Shown here one piece after another: positions 16,812-26,980 of a DNA stretch of 64,000 bases. The position numbers and the translations under genes were made by a program. The stretch spans positions 992,001 to 1,056,000 of the forward strand of contig NZ_CP141285.1 of the NCBI RefSeq assembly GCF_035319885.1. Direction: 5' to 3'. This stretch comes from Altererythrobacter sp. H2. GTDB taxonomy: Bacteria; Pseudomonadota; Alphaproteobacteria; Sphingomonadales; Sphingomonadaceae. Each line of letters starts with the position of its first letter. Position 1 is the first letter of the stretch. A model generated the notes under the pieces. It had not been told where the DNA came from, ran no database searches, and was given only the letters and a program-made list of their open reading frames with translations.

Positions 16812-19364
16812 ATGAGCGACAGTGAAACCCCCCGCACCCGCAAGCCGCTGACCTTGAAGGGCAGCCAGCCGGGCGAGGTCAAGCAGACCTTCAGCCATGG
16901 CCGGACCAACAAGGTCGTGGTCGAGGTCAAGCGTCGCAAGCTCGTCGGCAAGCCCGGTTCGGCCGAGGCTGCCCCGCCGCCGCCGCCTCCGGCTCCGCCG
17001 CCCGCGCCTGTCGAGGCTGCTCCGCCGCCGCCACCGCCGCCGCCCGCGCGCAAGGCCCCGTCCGGCGAAACGCCGCAGGAACGCGTTGCCCGCCTCCAGC
17101 GCGAGGCCGAGGAAGATCGCCTGCGTCAGGCCGAGGAATCGCGCAAGCGCGAGGAAGAAGAAGCCCGCCGTGCCGCTGAGGAAGAGCGTCGCCGCGCCGA
17201 GGAAAATCGCAAGGCCAGCGAGGAAACCGCTCAGGCTGTTGATCAGGTGCCCGACGCTGCCGCTCCGGCGGCCGAACCGGCTCCGGAAGCCCCGGCAGGC
17301 GCGGCCGAAGCCGGCCAGGCTGGCACGGAGGACGCTGCCTCGGGCGAAGCCGCCCCCGCTCCGCGCCGGTTCACCCCGGTCGCCCGGCCGGAGGTCAAGA
17401 AGCCTGAAAAGGTCGAGAAGGACGTCAAGAAAAAGAAGGACGACAAGCGCACCGATCGCGCGGTCGATACCGACAAGCGCCGCAAGCTGACCGTCACCCG
17501 CGCCCTCAACGAGGACGAAGGGCGCCGGGCGATGTCGCTCGCCAAGCTCAAGCGTGCGCGCGAGAAGGAGCGCCGGATGCAGGGCGGCGGTTCGTCCGCG
17601 CCGCGTGAAAAGCAGGTCCGTGACGTGGTCGTGCCGGAAGCGATCACGGTGCAGGAACTGGCTAACCGCATGGCGGAAAAGGGCGCAGACCTGGTCAAGG
17701 CCCTGTTCAACATGGGCATGATGGTCACCGTCAACCAGACGATCGACCAGGACACCGCAGAATTGCTGGTCGAGGAATTCGGCCACAACATCACCCGCGT
17801 TTCCGAAAGCGATGTCGACATTGCCAGCGCGGAGGATGCCGATCCGGAGGAAACCCAGCGTCCGCGTCCGCCCGTCGTCACCATCATGGGCCATGTCGAT
17901 CACGGCAAGACCAGCCTGCTCGATGCGCTGCGCGGTACCAATGTGGTCAAGGGCGAGGCCGGCGGCATCACCCAGCACATCGGCAGCTACCAGGTGAAGA
18001 CGAAGGACGGCCAGACCATCACCTTCCTCGATACGCCGGGCCACGCTGCCTTTACCCAGATGCGCGCGCGCGGTGCCAATGTGACCGATATCGTGGTGCT
18101 GGTGGTGGCTGCCGACGACGGGATCATGCCGCAGACCATCGAGGCGATCAATCACACCCAGGCAGCTGGCGTGCCGATGATCGTGGCGATCAACAAGTGC
18201 GACAAGCCCGAGGCGAACCCGCAGAAGATCCGCGAGCGCCTGCTCGAACACAATGTCATGGTCGAAGCGATGAGCGGCGACGTGCAGGACGTCGAGATCT
18301 CCGCCAAGACCGGCATGGGCCTGGATCAGCTGCTCGAGAAGATTGCCCTCCAGTCCGAACTGATGGAACTGAAGGCACGGCCTGATCGCGCGGCAGAAGC
18401 CACCGTGATCGAGGCGCAGCTCGACAAGGGCCGCGGCCCGGTCGCCACCGTGCTGATCACCCGCGGCACCCTGAAGAAGGGCGACACCTTCGTGGTCGGT
18501 TCGGAAAGCGGCCGCGTGCGCGCACTGGTCGATGACCAGGGCAAGCAGATCAAGGAAGCCGGGCCGTCGATGCCGGTCGAGGTGCTTGGCCTCGGCGGCG
18601 TGCCGAGCGCAGGCGATGTGCTGACCGTGGTCGAGAACGAGCAGCGGGCGCGCGAAGTGGCGTCGTTCCGGCAGCAGAAGGCAACCGAGAAACGCACCAC
18701 GCTGGCGCCGACCAACTTCGACACCATGTTCTCCAACCTCACCAGCGACGTGGTGGAATTCCCGGTGCTGGTGAAGGCCGACGTGCAGGGCAGTGTGGAG
18801 GCGATCAACACCGCGCTGCACAACCTGTCCAACGACCTTATCAAGGTGCGGATACTCCATGCCGGGGTGGGCGCGATCACCGAAAGTGACGTGCAGCTGG
18901 CAGCGGCGAGCAAGGCGCCGATCATCGGCTTCAACGTGCGCCCCAACCCCAAGGCGCGCCTGCTGGTCAACCGCGACAAGGTGCGGATGATGTATTACGA
19001 CGTCATCTATCACCTGACCGAGGAAATCGCCAAGGAGATGGCCGGCGAGTTGGGCCCCGAGCGGATCGAGCACGTCAAGGGCCGGGCCGAGGTCAAGCAG
19101 GTGTTCCCTGCGGGCAAGAAGGACAAGGCTGCCGGCCTGCTGGTGCTGGAAGGCATCATCCGCAAGGGCCTCCACGCGCGCCTTACCCGCCAGGACGTCA
19201 TCGTGTCGGCTACCACCATCCAGTCGCTGCGGCGCTTCAAGGACGATGTCGACGAAGTCCGCACCGGGCTCGAATGCGGCGTCGTGCTGAGCGACACCAA
19301 CGACATCAAGGCGGGCGACATGCTCGAAGTGTTCGAGATCGAGGAGCGTGAGCGGACCCTGTGA
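16812..19364 (+). CDS. infB: Translation initiation factor IF-2
   Basis: 850 residues. The N-terminal part has a poly-proline/alanine stretch (about 55-85), a highly charged coiled coil and basic repeats; the IF2_N segment lies near 270-320. The GTPase domain has GHVDHGKT (G1), DTPGH (G3) and NKCD (G4), followed by domains II-IV. IF-2 brings formyl-methionyl tRNA to the ribosome. The ATG chosen lies 12 bases after a possible TTG. The gene starts eight bases after ylxR. Confidence 0.98.
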   Translation: MSDSETPRTRKPLTLKGSQPGEVKQTFSHGRTNKVVVEVKRRKLVGKPGSAEAAPPPPPPAPPPAPVEAAPPPPPPPPARKAPSGETPQERVARLQREAEEDRLRQAEESRKREEEEARRAAEEERRRAEENRKASEETAQAVDQVPDAAAPAAEPAPEAPAGAAEAGQAGTEDAASGEAAPAPRRFTPVARPEVKKPEKVEKDVKKKKDDKRTDRAVDTDKRRKLTVTRALNEDEGRRAMSLAKLKRAREKERRMQGGGSSAPREKQVRDVVVPEAITVQELANRMAEKGADLVKALFNMGMMVTVNQTIDQDTAELLVEEFGHNITRVSESDVDIASAEDADPEETQRPRPPVVTIMGHVDHGKTSLLDALRGTNVVKGEAGGITQHIGSYQVKTKDGQTITFLDTPGHAAFTQMRARGANVTDIVVLVVAADDGIMPQTIEAINHTQAAGVPMIVAINKCDKPEANPQKIRERLLEHNVMVEAMSGDVQDVEISAKTGMGLDQLLEKIALQSELMELKARPDRAAEATVIEAQLDKGRGPVATVLITRGTLKKGDTFVVGSESGRVRALVDDQGKQIKEAGPSMPVEVLGLGGVPSAGDVLTVVENEQRAREVASFRQQKATEKRTTLAPTNFDTMFSNLTSDVVEFPVLVKADVQGSVEAINTALHNLSNDLIKVRILHAGVGAITESDVQLAAASKAPIIGFNVRPNPKARLLVNRDKVRMMYYDVIYHLTEEIAKEMAGELGPERIEHVKGRAEVKQVFPAGKKDKAAGLLVLEGIIRKGLHARLTRQDVIVSATTIQSLRRFKDDVDEVRTGLECGVVLSDTNDIKAGDMLEVFEIEERERTL

Positions 19365-19816
19365 GTGACGGATCGGTGAGCCCAGGCCTGTTCAGCAGGG
19401 AAGACGGGGAATCCCCCCACTCCGCGCTGCTCGGTTCCTCGTTCGTGAGCTACGACGAGGAGACCTGTACTGCGACCATGCGGTTCGAGGTGCGGCGCGA
19501 AATGACCACCTGGCGCGGCGGCGTGCAGGGCGGCCTGGTGGCGGGCTATCTCGATGACGTGATGGGCTATGCCTATGTCGCGATGACCGGGGGCGAGCAG
19601 GCGCCGCTCAACCTCGACCTCAACATGACGCTGCTGCAGCTGATCCCGACCGGCGCCACCATCATCGGCAAGGGCCGGGTGATCCGCGCCGGGCGGCGGG
19701 TGATCTTCCTCGAAGGGGAACTGCTGGCGGAGGACGGTACCGTGCTGGCCCGCGCCACCAGCACCGCGATCCCGACCCCCAAGCCTCAGCCCTCCACCTC
19801 GGAGCTGCGCCGCTGA
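19361..19816 (+). CDS. PaaI-family thioesterase
   Basis: 151 residues, a hotdog-fold protein. [21 protein letters not shown] (about 47-67) carries the glycine-rich G-G-x-x-x-x-L-x-D-x-x-x-G pattern of PaaI-type acyl-CoA thioesterases, and [12 protein letters not shown] and [17 protein letters not shown] complete the sheet. A GTG start overlaps the infB stop by four bases, and its end overlaps rbfA by one base, so it is coupled within the infB-rbfA unit. Substrate unknown. Confidence 0.82.
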   Translation: MSDGSVSPGLFSREDGESPHSALLGSSFVSYDEETCTATMRFEVRREMTTWRGGVQGGLVAGYLDDVMGYAYVAMTGGEQAPLNLDLNMTLLQLIPTGATIIGKGRVIRAGRRVIFLEGELLAEDGTVLARATSTAIPTPKPQPSTSELRR

Positions 19817-20214
19817 TGGTTCGCCAGACCGCCACCCCGGAACAGCAATCGGTCCGCGTGCTCAAGGTGGCGGAACGGGTGCGGCATATCCTCAGCGAGC
19901 TGCTCGCCCGGCAGGAAGTGCATGACGAGGTCGTCAGCGCCACGAGCATCGCTGTCACGGAGGTGCGGATGACGCCCGACCTGAGGAATGCCGCGGTCTA
20001 TGTGAAGCCTTTGCTGGGGGCAGAGGAAGCCGCGGTGCTCAAGGCGCTGCGCCAGAACACCGCCTTCTTCCAGCGCGAGGTAGCCAAGCGGCTTGGCCTC
20101 AAGTTTGCCCCCAAACTCCAGTTCAAGCCCGACGAAAGCTTCGACGAGGCGGAACGGATCGAGCGGCTGCTCAACGACCCCAAGGTGGCGCGCGACCTCG
20201 ACGAGGAAGCCTAG
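19816..20214 (+). CDS. rbfA: Ribosome-binding factor A
   Basis: 132 residues. [48 protein letters not shown] and [25 protein letters not shown] follow the KH-like RbfA fold, which assists 16S rRNA 5'-end maturation. The N terminus is slightly extended. The start shares a base with the thioesterase stop; the end overlaps the convergent yceI-like gene by four bases. Confidence 0.95.
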   Translation: MVRQTATPEQQSVRVLKVAERVRHILSELLARQEVHDEVVSATSIAVTEVRMTPDLRNAAVYVKPLLGAEEAAVLKALRQNTAFFQREVAKRLGLKFAPKLQFKPDESFDEAERIERLLNDPKVARDLDEEA

Positions 20215-20852
20215 TCAGGGACAATCCGCGCCTTCAGCGTGATGTTGACCTGCCTGCCCACCACCAGCGAATAGGCAGTCATCCCGAACTTGCGCCGGTC
20301 GATCGTGGTCGTTCCGGTCAGGGTGATCGCCTCGCCGCGCCCGGCAGTCATCGGCGGCTTGTCGAAGGTGACTGCCAGGCTGACCGGGCGGGTCACCCCA
20401 CGCGCGGTCAGTTCGCCCTCTATGGTTCCCTTGCGGTCAGTCGTCAGCGCCAGACGGTCCCCGGCAAAGCGCACCTTGGGGTAGCGTTCTACCCAGAAGA
20501 ACTTCTCCCCGCGCAGGCGGCCGAGCGTGACCTTGTCCGGCGCGGTCAGGGCGCGGGCATCCAGCGTGACGTCGAGATCGATCCGGTCCGGCCGCTCCGG
20601 GGTCAGCCGGACAGTGCCGGAAACGTCCGGGAAGCCCGCTGTCTTGCTGCCGAGGCCGAGGAAACCGACCTTGGCCGAGACCGTGCTGGCCGCACTGTCA
20701 ACGGCGTAGGAGAAAACCGGCGGCGCATTCCCGGCCAGCGCGACCGCTGCGAGCAGCGGGGCGAACAGGAGCAGGCGAGGGCGGGCCAGGCGAGGGCGGG
20801 CCAAGCGTGCGCTGATGCGTCCGCCCGCCTGATGCCCCCGCCTGATGCCCAT
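20211..20852 (-). CDS. YceI-family periplasmic lipid-binding protein
   Basis: 213 residues. A basic N terminus and hydrophobic core ([19 protein letters not shown]) form a signal peptide. The mature part contains [24 protein letters not shown] and the beta-strand pattern of the YceI lipocalin-like fold, which binds polyisoprenoids. The basic part contains a perfect 15-bp tandem repeat encoding RPRLA twice. It ends four bases from the abgT-like gene on the same strand. Confidence 0.85.
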   Translation of the reverse strand: MGIRRGHQAGGRISARLARPRLARPRLLLFAPLLAAVALAGNAPPVFSYAVDSAASTVSAKVGFLGLGSKTAGFPDVSGTVRLTPERPDRIDLDVTLDARALTAPDKVTLGRLRGEKFFWVERYPKVRFAGDRLALTTDRKGTIEGELTARGVTRPVSLAVTFDKPPMTAGRGEAITLTGTTTIDRRKFGMTAYSLVVGRQVNITLKARIVPD

Positions 20853-20855
20853 CGC

Positions 20856-22469
20856 CTAGCCGCCCGCTGCCGGTGCAGTGGCTTCGGCAGGTGCGGTGGT
20901 CGGCACCTCCATGAACACGCTGGCGCCCGGCCCCAGGGGCAAGTCGAGCGCAACCCAGCCGATCGTCATCGCGATACCGACCACCAGCAGCCCGATCGAG
21001 TAGGGCAGCATGGTTGCAGCCAGGCTGCCCAGCCCGAAGTCCTTCTGCCAGCGCTGGCAGAAAATCAGGATCAGCGGGAAATAGACCATCAGCGGAGTGA
21101 TGATGTTGGTCGCACCGTCACCCACGCGATAAGCAGCGGTCGACATTTCCGGAGTGATGCCCAGCAGCATCAGCATCGGCACCATGACCGGCGCCAGCAG
21201 TGCCCACTTGGCGCTGGCCGAACCAACGAACAGGTTGAGCAGGGCTGTCAGCAGGATGATCCCGGCCAGCAGCGCCCAGGCGGGCAGGCCCGATGCCTTG
21301 AGCCCGGCTGCCCCTTCCACCGCCATGATCAGGCCGAGGTTGGACCAGGCGAACATCGCGACGAAATGGGCCGCAGCAAAGGCGAGGACGAGGTAATAGG
21401 CCAGATCCTCCATGGCCCCCGCCATCATCTTCACCAGGTCGCGGTGATCGCCGATGGTCCCGGCCGCCTTGCCGTAAGCCCAGCCGGCCAGCAGGAAGAG
21501 GATGAAAAACCCGCCCACCAGGCTCTGGTAGAACGGGGTCAGCCGCGCTTCCGCCGTGGCGGTTTCGTCGATCAGCGGGGTGCCGGGCCCGAAGGTAAAG
21601 CCCAGCCACAGCGCGACCACCGCCAGCACGGCAAGGCCGGCGCGGCGAAGGCCCTTGCGCTCGCCATCGGTCAGCGGCCGGTCAGCCGGCTCGGCGTCGG
21701 CCGGACGGCCTGCAAGCGCCGAGTTCCAGGCGCCGAGGCGCGGCTCGATCACCTTGTCGGTCACATACCAGATGACCGGCAGGAAGATCACGAACATCCC
21801 GGCGATGAAATACCAGTTGCCCGCAATGTTGGCGGTAAAGTCACCGAACACGGTTTCAACCGAAGCCTCGGTAATGCCGAACAGCAGGGCATCGAGCTGA
21901 CCGGGGAGGAGGTTGGCGGAAAACCCGCCGGACACCCCGGCAAAGGCCGCCGCGATGCCTGCAATCGGATGGCGCCCGGCAGCATGGAAGATGATCCCGG
22001 CCAGCGGGATCAGCACGACATAGGCAGCGTCAGCCGCAAGATTGCCCATCATGCCCACGGCGACGACGATCGGGGTCAGCAGTGCCTTTGGCGCATCGCG
22101 CACGCCCGCGCGCATGGCAGTGCCGAACAGGCCAGCCCGCTCCGCCACACCTGCGCCAAGCATGACCACCAGCACATAGCCGAGCGGGTGGAAGTGGGTG
22201 AAGGTCCGGGGCATTTCGACCCATAGCCGCTGGATGTTCTCGGCGCTGAGCAGGCTGGTGGCCGCGATGACCTGGGCTTCGCCGGTTTCGGGATCGACTT
22301 CGGTCGGGTGGACAGCCGACCATCCGGTCAGCGACGCCACGATGGAGACGAGCACCAGCCCGACAATCAGGTAAAAGAACAGGAATACAGGATCGGGCAG
22401 CTTGTTGCCGGTCCGCTCGATCCAGCCGAGAATGCCGGTCTGTGCCTTTGCCGCTGCTGCCTCTGCCAC
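20856..22469 (-). CDS. AbgT-family transporter
   Basis: 537 residues with about 12 hydrophobic segments. ERTGNKLPDPVFLFFYLIVG at the N terminus and VLMLGAG-like VVMLGAGVAERAGLFGTAMR further on match AbgT (p-aminobenzoyl-glutamate) transporters; some members of the family export sulfonamides. The GTG start at 22469 has GGGAG correctly spaced; a longer frame reaching 22592 would add 41 polar residues. The likely substrate is a folate breakdown product, inferred from the family only. Confidence 0.85.
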   Translation of the reverse strand: MAEAAAAKAQTGILGWIERTGNKLPDPVFLFFYLIVGLVLVSIVASLTGWSAVHPTEVDPETGEAQVIAATSLLSAENIQRLWVEMPRTFTHFHPLGYVLVVMLGAGVAERAGLFGTAMRAGVRDAPKALLTPIVVAVGMMGNLAADAAYVVLIPLAGIIFHAAGRHPIAGIAAAFAGVSGGFSANLLPGQLDALLFGITEASVETVFGDFTANIAGNWYFIAGMFVIFLPVIWYVTDKVIEPRLGAWNSALAGRPADAEPADRPLTDGERKGLRRAGLAVLAVVALWLGFTFGPGTPLIDETATAEARLTPFYQSLVGGFFILFLLAGWAYGKAAGTIGDHRDLVKMMAGAMEDLAYYLVLAFAAAHFVAMFAWSNLGLIMAVEGAAGLKASGLPAWALLAGIILLTALLNLFVGSASAKWALLAPVMVPMLMLLGITPEMSTAAYRVGDGATNIITPLMVYFPLILIFCQRWQKDFGLGSLAATMLPYSIGLLVVGIAMTIGWVALDLPLGPGASVFMEVPTTAPAEATAPAAGG

Positions 22470-22610
22470 CTTGATCGCTCCCTGTCCGGTGTCTTGTTGC
22501 GAAGGGTTAGCATTGCGGATCGAGCCTGTCGCCTCGCTTAACCGTTTCCTGCCCGGGGAAATCGGTCCGGCCTCTGGCAAGGCTGCGCGCAAGCGGGTAG
22601 CGCGAAGCGC

Positions 22611-23189
22611 ATGGCCAAGCTCTATTTCTATTATGCCAGCATGAACGCGGGGAAGAGCTCGACCCTGCTGCAGGCGGCATTCAACTACGGCGAGCGCGAC
22701 ATGCGGGTTTCGCTATGGACTGCCGCGCTTGACGACCGCCCGGGGTTCGGTGCGATCAGCAGCCGGATCGGCTTGGCCAGCGATGCCCACCGCTACGAAG
22801 CAGGAACGGACATCGCATCGCGTGTGCTGGAAGACCACGCCGAAGCGCCGATTGCCTGCGTGCTGGTTGACGAGGCACAGTTCCTCACCAGGGCCCAGGT
22901 CTGGCAGTGCGCGCGGCTGGCGGACGAGGCCGGCATCCCGGTGTTGTGCTATGGCCTGCGCACCGATTTTCAGGGCGAGCTGTTCGAAGGTTCTGCCGCG
23001 CTGCTGGGGATCGCGGACTCGCTGGTTGAGCTCAAGGCGGTCTGCCACTGCGGGCGCAAGGCGACGATGAACCTGCGGGTGGACGAGCGGGGCCGGGCGG
23101 TAAGTCAGGGCGCACAGACCGAGATTGGCGGCAACGACCGTTATGTCGCCTTGTGCCGCAAGCATTTTTCCGAGGCACTGGCGGGATGA
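22611..23189 (+). CDS. tdk: Thymidine kinase
   Basis: 192 residues, the normal size for a type II thymidine kinase. MAKLYFYYASMNAGKSSTLLQ gives the P-loop at about 9-17, LVDEAQFLT holds the catalytic glutamate region, and zinc cysteines are in KAVCHCGRKAT and LCRKHF. It phosphorylates thymidine to dTMP for salvage. Its stop overlaps the truB start (ATGA), so the two are probably co-translated. Confidence 0.96.
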   Translation: MAKLYFYYASMNAGKSSTLLQAAFNYGERDMRVSLWTAALDDRPGFGAISSRIGLASDAHRYEAGTDIASRVLEDHAEAPIACVLVDEAQFLTRAQVWQCARLADEAGIPVLCYGLRTDFQGELFEGSAALLGIADSLVELKAVCHCGRKATMNLRVDERGRAVSQGAQTEIGGNDRYVALCRKHFSEALAG

Positions 23190-24187
23190 GCGAGAAGAAG
23201 CCTGCGCCTCACGGTTGGCTGATCCTCGACAAGCCGCGCGGGCTGGGCAGCACGCAGGCGGTCAGTGCGGTCAAACGCATTCTGCGGCAGGGCGGGTATG
23301 CCAAGGCCAAGGTCGGCCATGGCGGAACACTCGATCCGCTGGCTGAGGGCGTGCTGCCGATTGCGCTGGGGGAGGCCACCAAGCTCGCCGGGCGGATGCT
23401 GGAAAGCGACAAGATTTACGATTTCACTGTGCGCTTTGGAGAAGAGACCAGCACGCTTGATACCGAGGGCGAGGTTACGGTGCAGTCCGATCACCGCCCG
23501 ACCATGGCTGACATAGAAGCCGTTCTGCCGCGCTACACCGGGCCGATAGAGCAGGTGCCGCCGATCTATTCCGCGATCCTGGTTGACGGCCAGCGCGCCT
23601 ATGACCTTGCGCGTGCCGGGCAGGACGTCGAGATGAAGACGCGCGGGGTGACAATCCACTCACTCGATATCCGTCATGCTGAACTTATTCCAGCATCCAT
23701 CCAGCCATCAGGTCAAACTGAACGTCAGGAGGGATGGACTTTGAAGCAAGTTCAGGGTGACGATGCTCTGCGGTCGGTCACCCTCACCGCCCACGTCTCC
23801 AAGGGCACCTATATCCGCAGCCTTGCGCGCGACATCGCCCGCGCCTTGGGAACCGTCGGTCACGTCACCTATCTGCGCCGCGTCAAGGCCGGTCCGTTCA
23901 CTCAGGCACAGGCGATTTCGCTGGACAAGCTGGAGGAAGTCGCTAAGGGCGCGAGCCTTCAAGACCTCCTCCTGCCGCTGGAGGCAGGGCTGGACGACAT
24001 CCCGGCCTTGCACCTCGACCCGGAAAGCGCGCAGGCGGTCCGCCAGGGCCGGGTCCTATCCGGAATGCCCCACGCCGACGGGCTCCACCTTGCCAGGCTG
24101 CACGATGTGCCGGTGGCGTTGATGGAAATCGAAGGAGGGACGGCTCGCGTCGTCCGGGGTTTCAACCTTCCCGATGTCGCGGAGTAA
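23186..24187 (+). CDS. truB: tRNA pseudouridine-55 synthase
   Basis: 333 residues. [17 protein letters not shown] and [26 protein letters not shown] contain the catalytic aspartate (Asp50); [16 protein letters not shown] and [14 protein letters not shown] follow. TruB isomerises U55 in the T loop of tRNAs. About 30 residues near 163-193 (from HAELIP to KQVQGDD) interrupt the family alignment; their DNA is an imperfect palindrome that reads through in frame. The gene is otherwise intact. It overlaps tdk and is followed by rpsO after five bases. Confidence 0.95.
   Translation: MSEKKPAPHGWLILDKPRGLGSTQAVSAVKRILRQGGYAKAKVGHGGTLDPLAEGVLPIALGEATKLAGRMLESDKIYDFTVRFGEETSTLDTEGEVTVQSDHRPTMADIEAVLPRYTGPIEQVPPIYSAILVDGQRAYDLARAGQDVEMKTRGVTIHSLDIRHAELIPASIQPSGQTERQEGWTLKQVQGDDALRSVTLTAHVSKGTYIRSLARDIARALGTVGHVTYLRRVKAGPFTQAQAISLDKLEEVAKGASLQDLLLPLEAGLDDIPALHLDPESAQAVRQGRVLSGMPHADGLHLARLHDVPVALMEIEGGTARVVRGFNLPDVAE
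23672..23762. repeat. Palindromic repeat element inserted in frame in truB
   Basis: Two 31-base arms, 23672-23702 and 23732-23762, are inverted repeats of each other with 23 of 31 positions pairing. The left arm begins CGTCATGCTGAACTTATTCC and the right ends AAGCAAGTTCAGGGTGACG. The translated core (HAELIPAS ... WTLKQVQGD) is the sequence that a dispersed palindromic element of alphaproteobacteria produces when it lands in genes. No second copy was noticed in this window. Confidence 0.8.
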
Positions 24188-24192
24188 ACACA

Positions 24193-24462
24193 ATGTCGGT
24201 AACCGCCGAAAAGAAGCAGGAAATCATCCAGGGCAACGCCCAGGCCACCGGTGACACCGGTTCGCCGGAAGTGCAGGTCGCCATCCTGACCGAGCGCATC
24301 CGCAACCTGACCGGGCATTTCAAGCTCCACCACAAGGACAACCACTCGCGCCGCGGCCTGCTGATGATGGTCAACAAGCGCCGCAGCCTGCTGGCATACC
24401 TTAAGAAAAAGGATGTGGAGCGGTACAACGCCCTCATCCAGAAGCTGGGGCTTCGCAAATAA
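24193..24462 (+). CDS. rpsO: 30S ribosomal protein S15
   Basis: 89 residues, full length. [31 protein letters not shown] and the [25 protein letters not shown] terminus are typical of S15, which binds the central domain of 16S rRNA. GGAG lies before the ATG. It is followed by a hairpin terminator and then pnp, the conserved rpsO-pnp order. Confidence 0.98.
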   Translation: MSVTAEKKQEIIQGNAQATGDTGSPEVQVAILTERIRNLTGHFKLHHKDNHSRRGLLMMVNKRRSLLAYLKKKDVERYNALIQKLGLRK

Positions 24463-24472
24463 GAGTTTTGCA

Positions 24473-24500
24473 GGAAGGCGGCTCGAGGGGCCGCCTTTCT
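24473..24500 (+). terminator. Hairpin between rpsO and pnp
   Basis: An eight-bp GC-rich stem (AAGGCGGC with GCCGCCTT) and a short loop are followed by TCT. It lies just after the rpsO stop and may act as a partial terminator or as an RNase III processing site before pnp, as in E. coli; the latter is inference. Confidence 0.65.
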
Positions 24501-24634
24501 CGCATTTGGGGCATGTCGGCATTCGGCTGACCACCCCTGGGGCTAAGAACAGCCCCGCACCGGACCGGGACGGATTGCCCGGCACATGCAGGCCCCGTGA
24601 CGCAATATGGCGCACGGGTTCAGAAGGAAAATAC

Positions 24635-26914
24635 ATGTTCGACACGAAAACCGTATCGCTGGAGTGGGGCGGAAAAACCCTCACCCTGGAAACCGGGCGC
24701 ATTGCCCGTCAGGCCGATGGCGCCGTTCTGGCGACCTATGGCGACACCGTGGTGCTGTGCGCCGTGACCGCTGCCAAGAGCGTCAAGGAAGGGCAGGATT
24801 TCTTCCCGCTCACCGTGCACTATCAGGAAAAGTTCTCTGCCGCCGGGCGCATCCCGGGCGGCTTCTTCAAGCGTGAACGCGGTGCAACCGAAAAGGAAAC
24901 GCTGGTTTCGCGCCTCACCGACCGCCCGCTGCGGCCGCTGTTCCCCGAAGGTTTCTACAACGAAATCAACGTGATTTGCCAGGTCCTGTCGTTTGACGGC
25001 GAGTGCGAGCCCGATATCCTTGCGATGATCGCGGCTTCGGCTGCGCTGACCATCTCGGGCGTCCCTTTCATGGGCCCGATCGGCGCTTGCCGCGTCGGCT
25101 ACGAAGACGGCGAATACACCCTCAACCCGAAGCAGGACGTGGCAGCCAATGGCCTGCTCGACCTCGTGGTTGCAGCAACCGACACCGCCGTGATGATGGT
25201 CGAATCCGAAGCCAAGGAGCTTTCGGAAGAGATCATGCTCGGTGCGGTCATGTTTGCCCATGCCGAATGCCGCAAGGTCATCGGCGCGATCATCGAGTTG
25301 GCCGAACAGGCGGCCAAGGATCCGTGGGAAATCGCGGTGACCGACAACTCGGCGATTAAGGAACAGCTCAAGGCCGTGGTTGGTGGCGACATCGCCGCCG
25401 CCTACAAGCTGACCGACAAGTCCGCCCGCTCGGACGCGCTCAACGCCGCTCGTGCCAAGGGCAAGGAAGCTTTCGCCGACGCCGACGGGCAAACCCAGAT
25501 GGCGGCCGGCAAGGTGTTCAAGAAGCTGGAAGCCGAGATCGTTCGCGGTGCCATCCTGAAGGATGGTCAGCGGATTGACGGCCGCAAGGTCGATCAGGTC
25601 CGCCCGATCGAGGCGATGGTTGGCCTGCTGCCGCGGACCCACGGTTCGTCGCTGTTCACGCGCGGCGAAACGCAGGCAATCTGCACCACCACGCTGGGCA
25701 CCAAGGACGCCGAGCAGATGATCGACGGTCTGGAAGGCCTGACCTACCAGAACTTCATGCTGCACTATAACTTCCCGCCCTACTCGGTCGGTGAAGTGGG
25801 CCGCTTCGGTGCGCCGAGCCGGCGCGATGTCGGCCATGGCAAACTGGCCTGGCGGGCGCTGCGCGGCGTGCTGCCTTCCAAGGAAGACTTCCCTTACACC
25901 ATCCGCGTGCTCAGCGACATTACCGAGAGCAACGGTTCGTCCTCGATGGCGACTGTGTGCGGTGGCTGCCTCAGCATGATGGACGCAGGCGTTCCGATCA
26001 CGCGCCCGGTTTCGGGTATCGCGATGGGCCTGATCCTGGAAGGCGAAGAGTTCACCGTTCTCAGCGACATTCTCGGCGACGAGGATCACCTGGGTGACAT
26101 GGACTTCAAGGTGGCCGGCACGGAAGTGGGGATCACCTCGCTCCAGATGGACATCAAGGTTGCCGGCATCACGCAGGAAATCATGACCAAGGCCCTTGAG
26201 CAGGCGAAGGCCGGCCGTGCGCACATCCTGGGTGAAATGGCCAAGGCGCTGGGTTCTGCCCGCACCGAGCTGTCGGCCCATGCCCCGCGCATCGAATCGC
26301 TGCAGATCGACAAGTCGAAGATCCGTGAAGTGATCGGGACGGGCGGCAAGGTGATCCGCGAAATCGTCGCCGAAACCGGTGCCAAGGTCGACATCGACGA
26401 CGAAGGCCTGATCAAGATCTCGTCGAGCGATATCAGCCAGATCGAAGCCGCCAAGAAGTGGATTCTCGGCATCGTCGAGGAACCGGAAATCGGCAAGATC
26501 TATGACGGCAAGGTCGTCAACATCGTCGATTTCGGCGCGTTCGTGAACTTCATGGGTGGCAAGGACGGCCTCGTCCACGTCAGCGAAATGAAGAACGAGC
26601 GGGTCGAGAAGCCGGGTGACGTCGTTTCCGAAGGCATGGAAGTGAAGGTCAAGGTGCTCGAGATCGACCAGCGCGGCAAGGTCCGCCTGTCGATGCGCGT
26701 GGTTGACCAGGAAACCGGTGCAGAGCTGGAGGACACCCGTCCGCCCCGTGAAGCGCGGGAGCCGCGTGGTGATCGCCCCGATCGCGGCGATCGTCGTGGC
26801 CCAAGAGGCAATGACCGTGGTGGCCCCCGTGGCGACAGGGGCGGCCGTGATCGCGGCCCCCGTCGCGAAGGCGGCGGTGGCGAAGGCTCGCTGCCCGACT
26901 TCCTGAAGGATTGA
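24635..26914 (+). CDS. pnp: Polyribonucleotide nucleotidyltransferase
   Basis: 759 residues. Two RNase PH-like cores (about 1-220 and 310-550) flank a helical domain. The KH domain ([20 protein letters not shown]) lies near 560 and the S1 domain ([20 protein letters not shown]) near 620. PNPase degrades RNA 3' to 5' by phosphorolysis. The C-terminal tail after about 705 is rich in Arg, Gly and Asp. The ATG gives [14 protein letters not shown]; the long leader of 170 bases after rpsO has the room needed for autoregulation. Confidence 0.98.
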   Translation: MFDTKTVSLEWGGKTLTLETGRIARQADGAVLATYGDTVVLCAVTAAKSVKEGQDFFPLTVHYQEKFSAAGRIPGGFFKRERGATEKETLVSRLTDRPLRPLFPEGFYNEINVICQVLSFDGECEPDILAMIAASAALTISGVPFMGPIGACRVGYEDGEYTLNPKQDVAANGLLDLVVAATDTAVMMVESEAKELSEEIMLGAVMFAHAECRKVIGAIIELAEQAAKDPWEIAVTDNSAIKEQLKAVVGGDIAAAYKLTDKSARSDALNAARAKGKEAFADADGQTQMAAGKVFKKLEAEIVRGAILKDGQRIDGRKVDQVRPIEAMVGLLPRTHGSSLFTRGETQAICTTTLGTKDAEQMIDGLEGLTYQNFMLHYNFPPYSVGEVGRFGAPSRRDVGHGKLAWRALRGVLPSKEDFPYTIRVLSDITESNGSSSMATVCGGCLSMMDAGVPITRPVSGIAMGLILEGEEFTVLSDILGDEDHLGDMDFKVAGTEVGITSLQMDIKVAGITQEIMTKALEQAKAGRAHILGEMAKALGSARTELSAHAPRIESLQIDKSKIREVIGTGGKVIREIVAETGAKVDIDDEGLIKISSSDISQIEAAKKWILGIVEEPEIGKIYDGKVVNIVDFGAFVNFMGGKDGLVHVSEMKNERVEKPGDVVSEGMEVKVKVLEIDQRGKVRLSMRVVDQETGAELEDTRPPREAREPRGDRPDRGDRRGPRGNDRGGPRGDRGGRDRGPRREGGGGEGSLPDFLKD

Positions 26915-26934
26915 TCCTTCTTCCACGACAAGGG

Positions 26935-26965
26935 AAAGGGCCGCTCGACAGGGCGGCCCTTTTCG
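26935..26965 (+). terminator. Rho-independent terminator after pnp
   Basis: A perfect 10-bp stem, AAAGGGCCGC with GCGGCCCTTT, is followed by TCGTTT. It closes the rimP-pnp cluster. Confidence 0.85.
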
Positions 26966-26980
26966 TTTCAAGGAACAGCC

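Noticed and set aside
16014-19175. A 1053-codon open frame on the minus strand opposite ylxR and infB
   Set aside because: It is antisense to well-identified genes; its translation is rich in His, Arg, Leu and Gly as expected from the third-codon GC bias, with no domain pattern.
20856-22592. Longer start for the AbgT-like transporter at 22592
   Set aside because: The extra 41 residues are polar and not part of the family; the GTG at 22469 has a well-spaced ribosome site.
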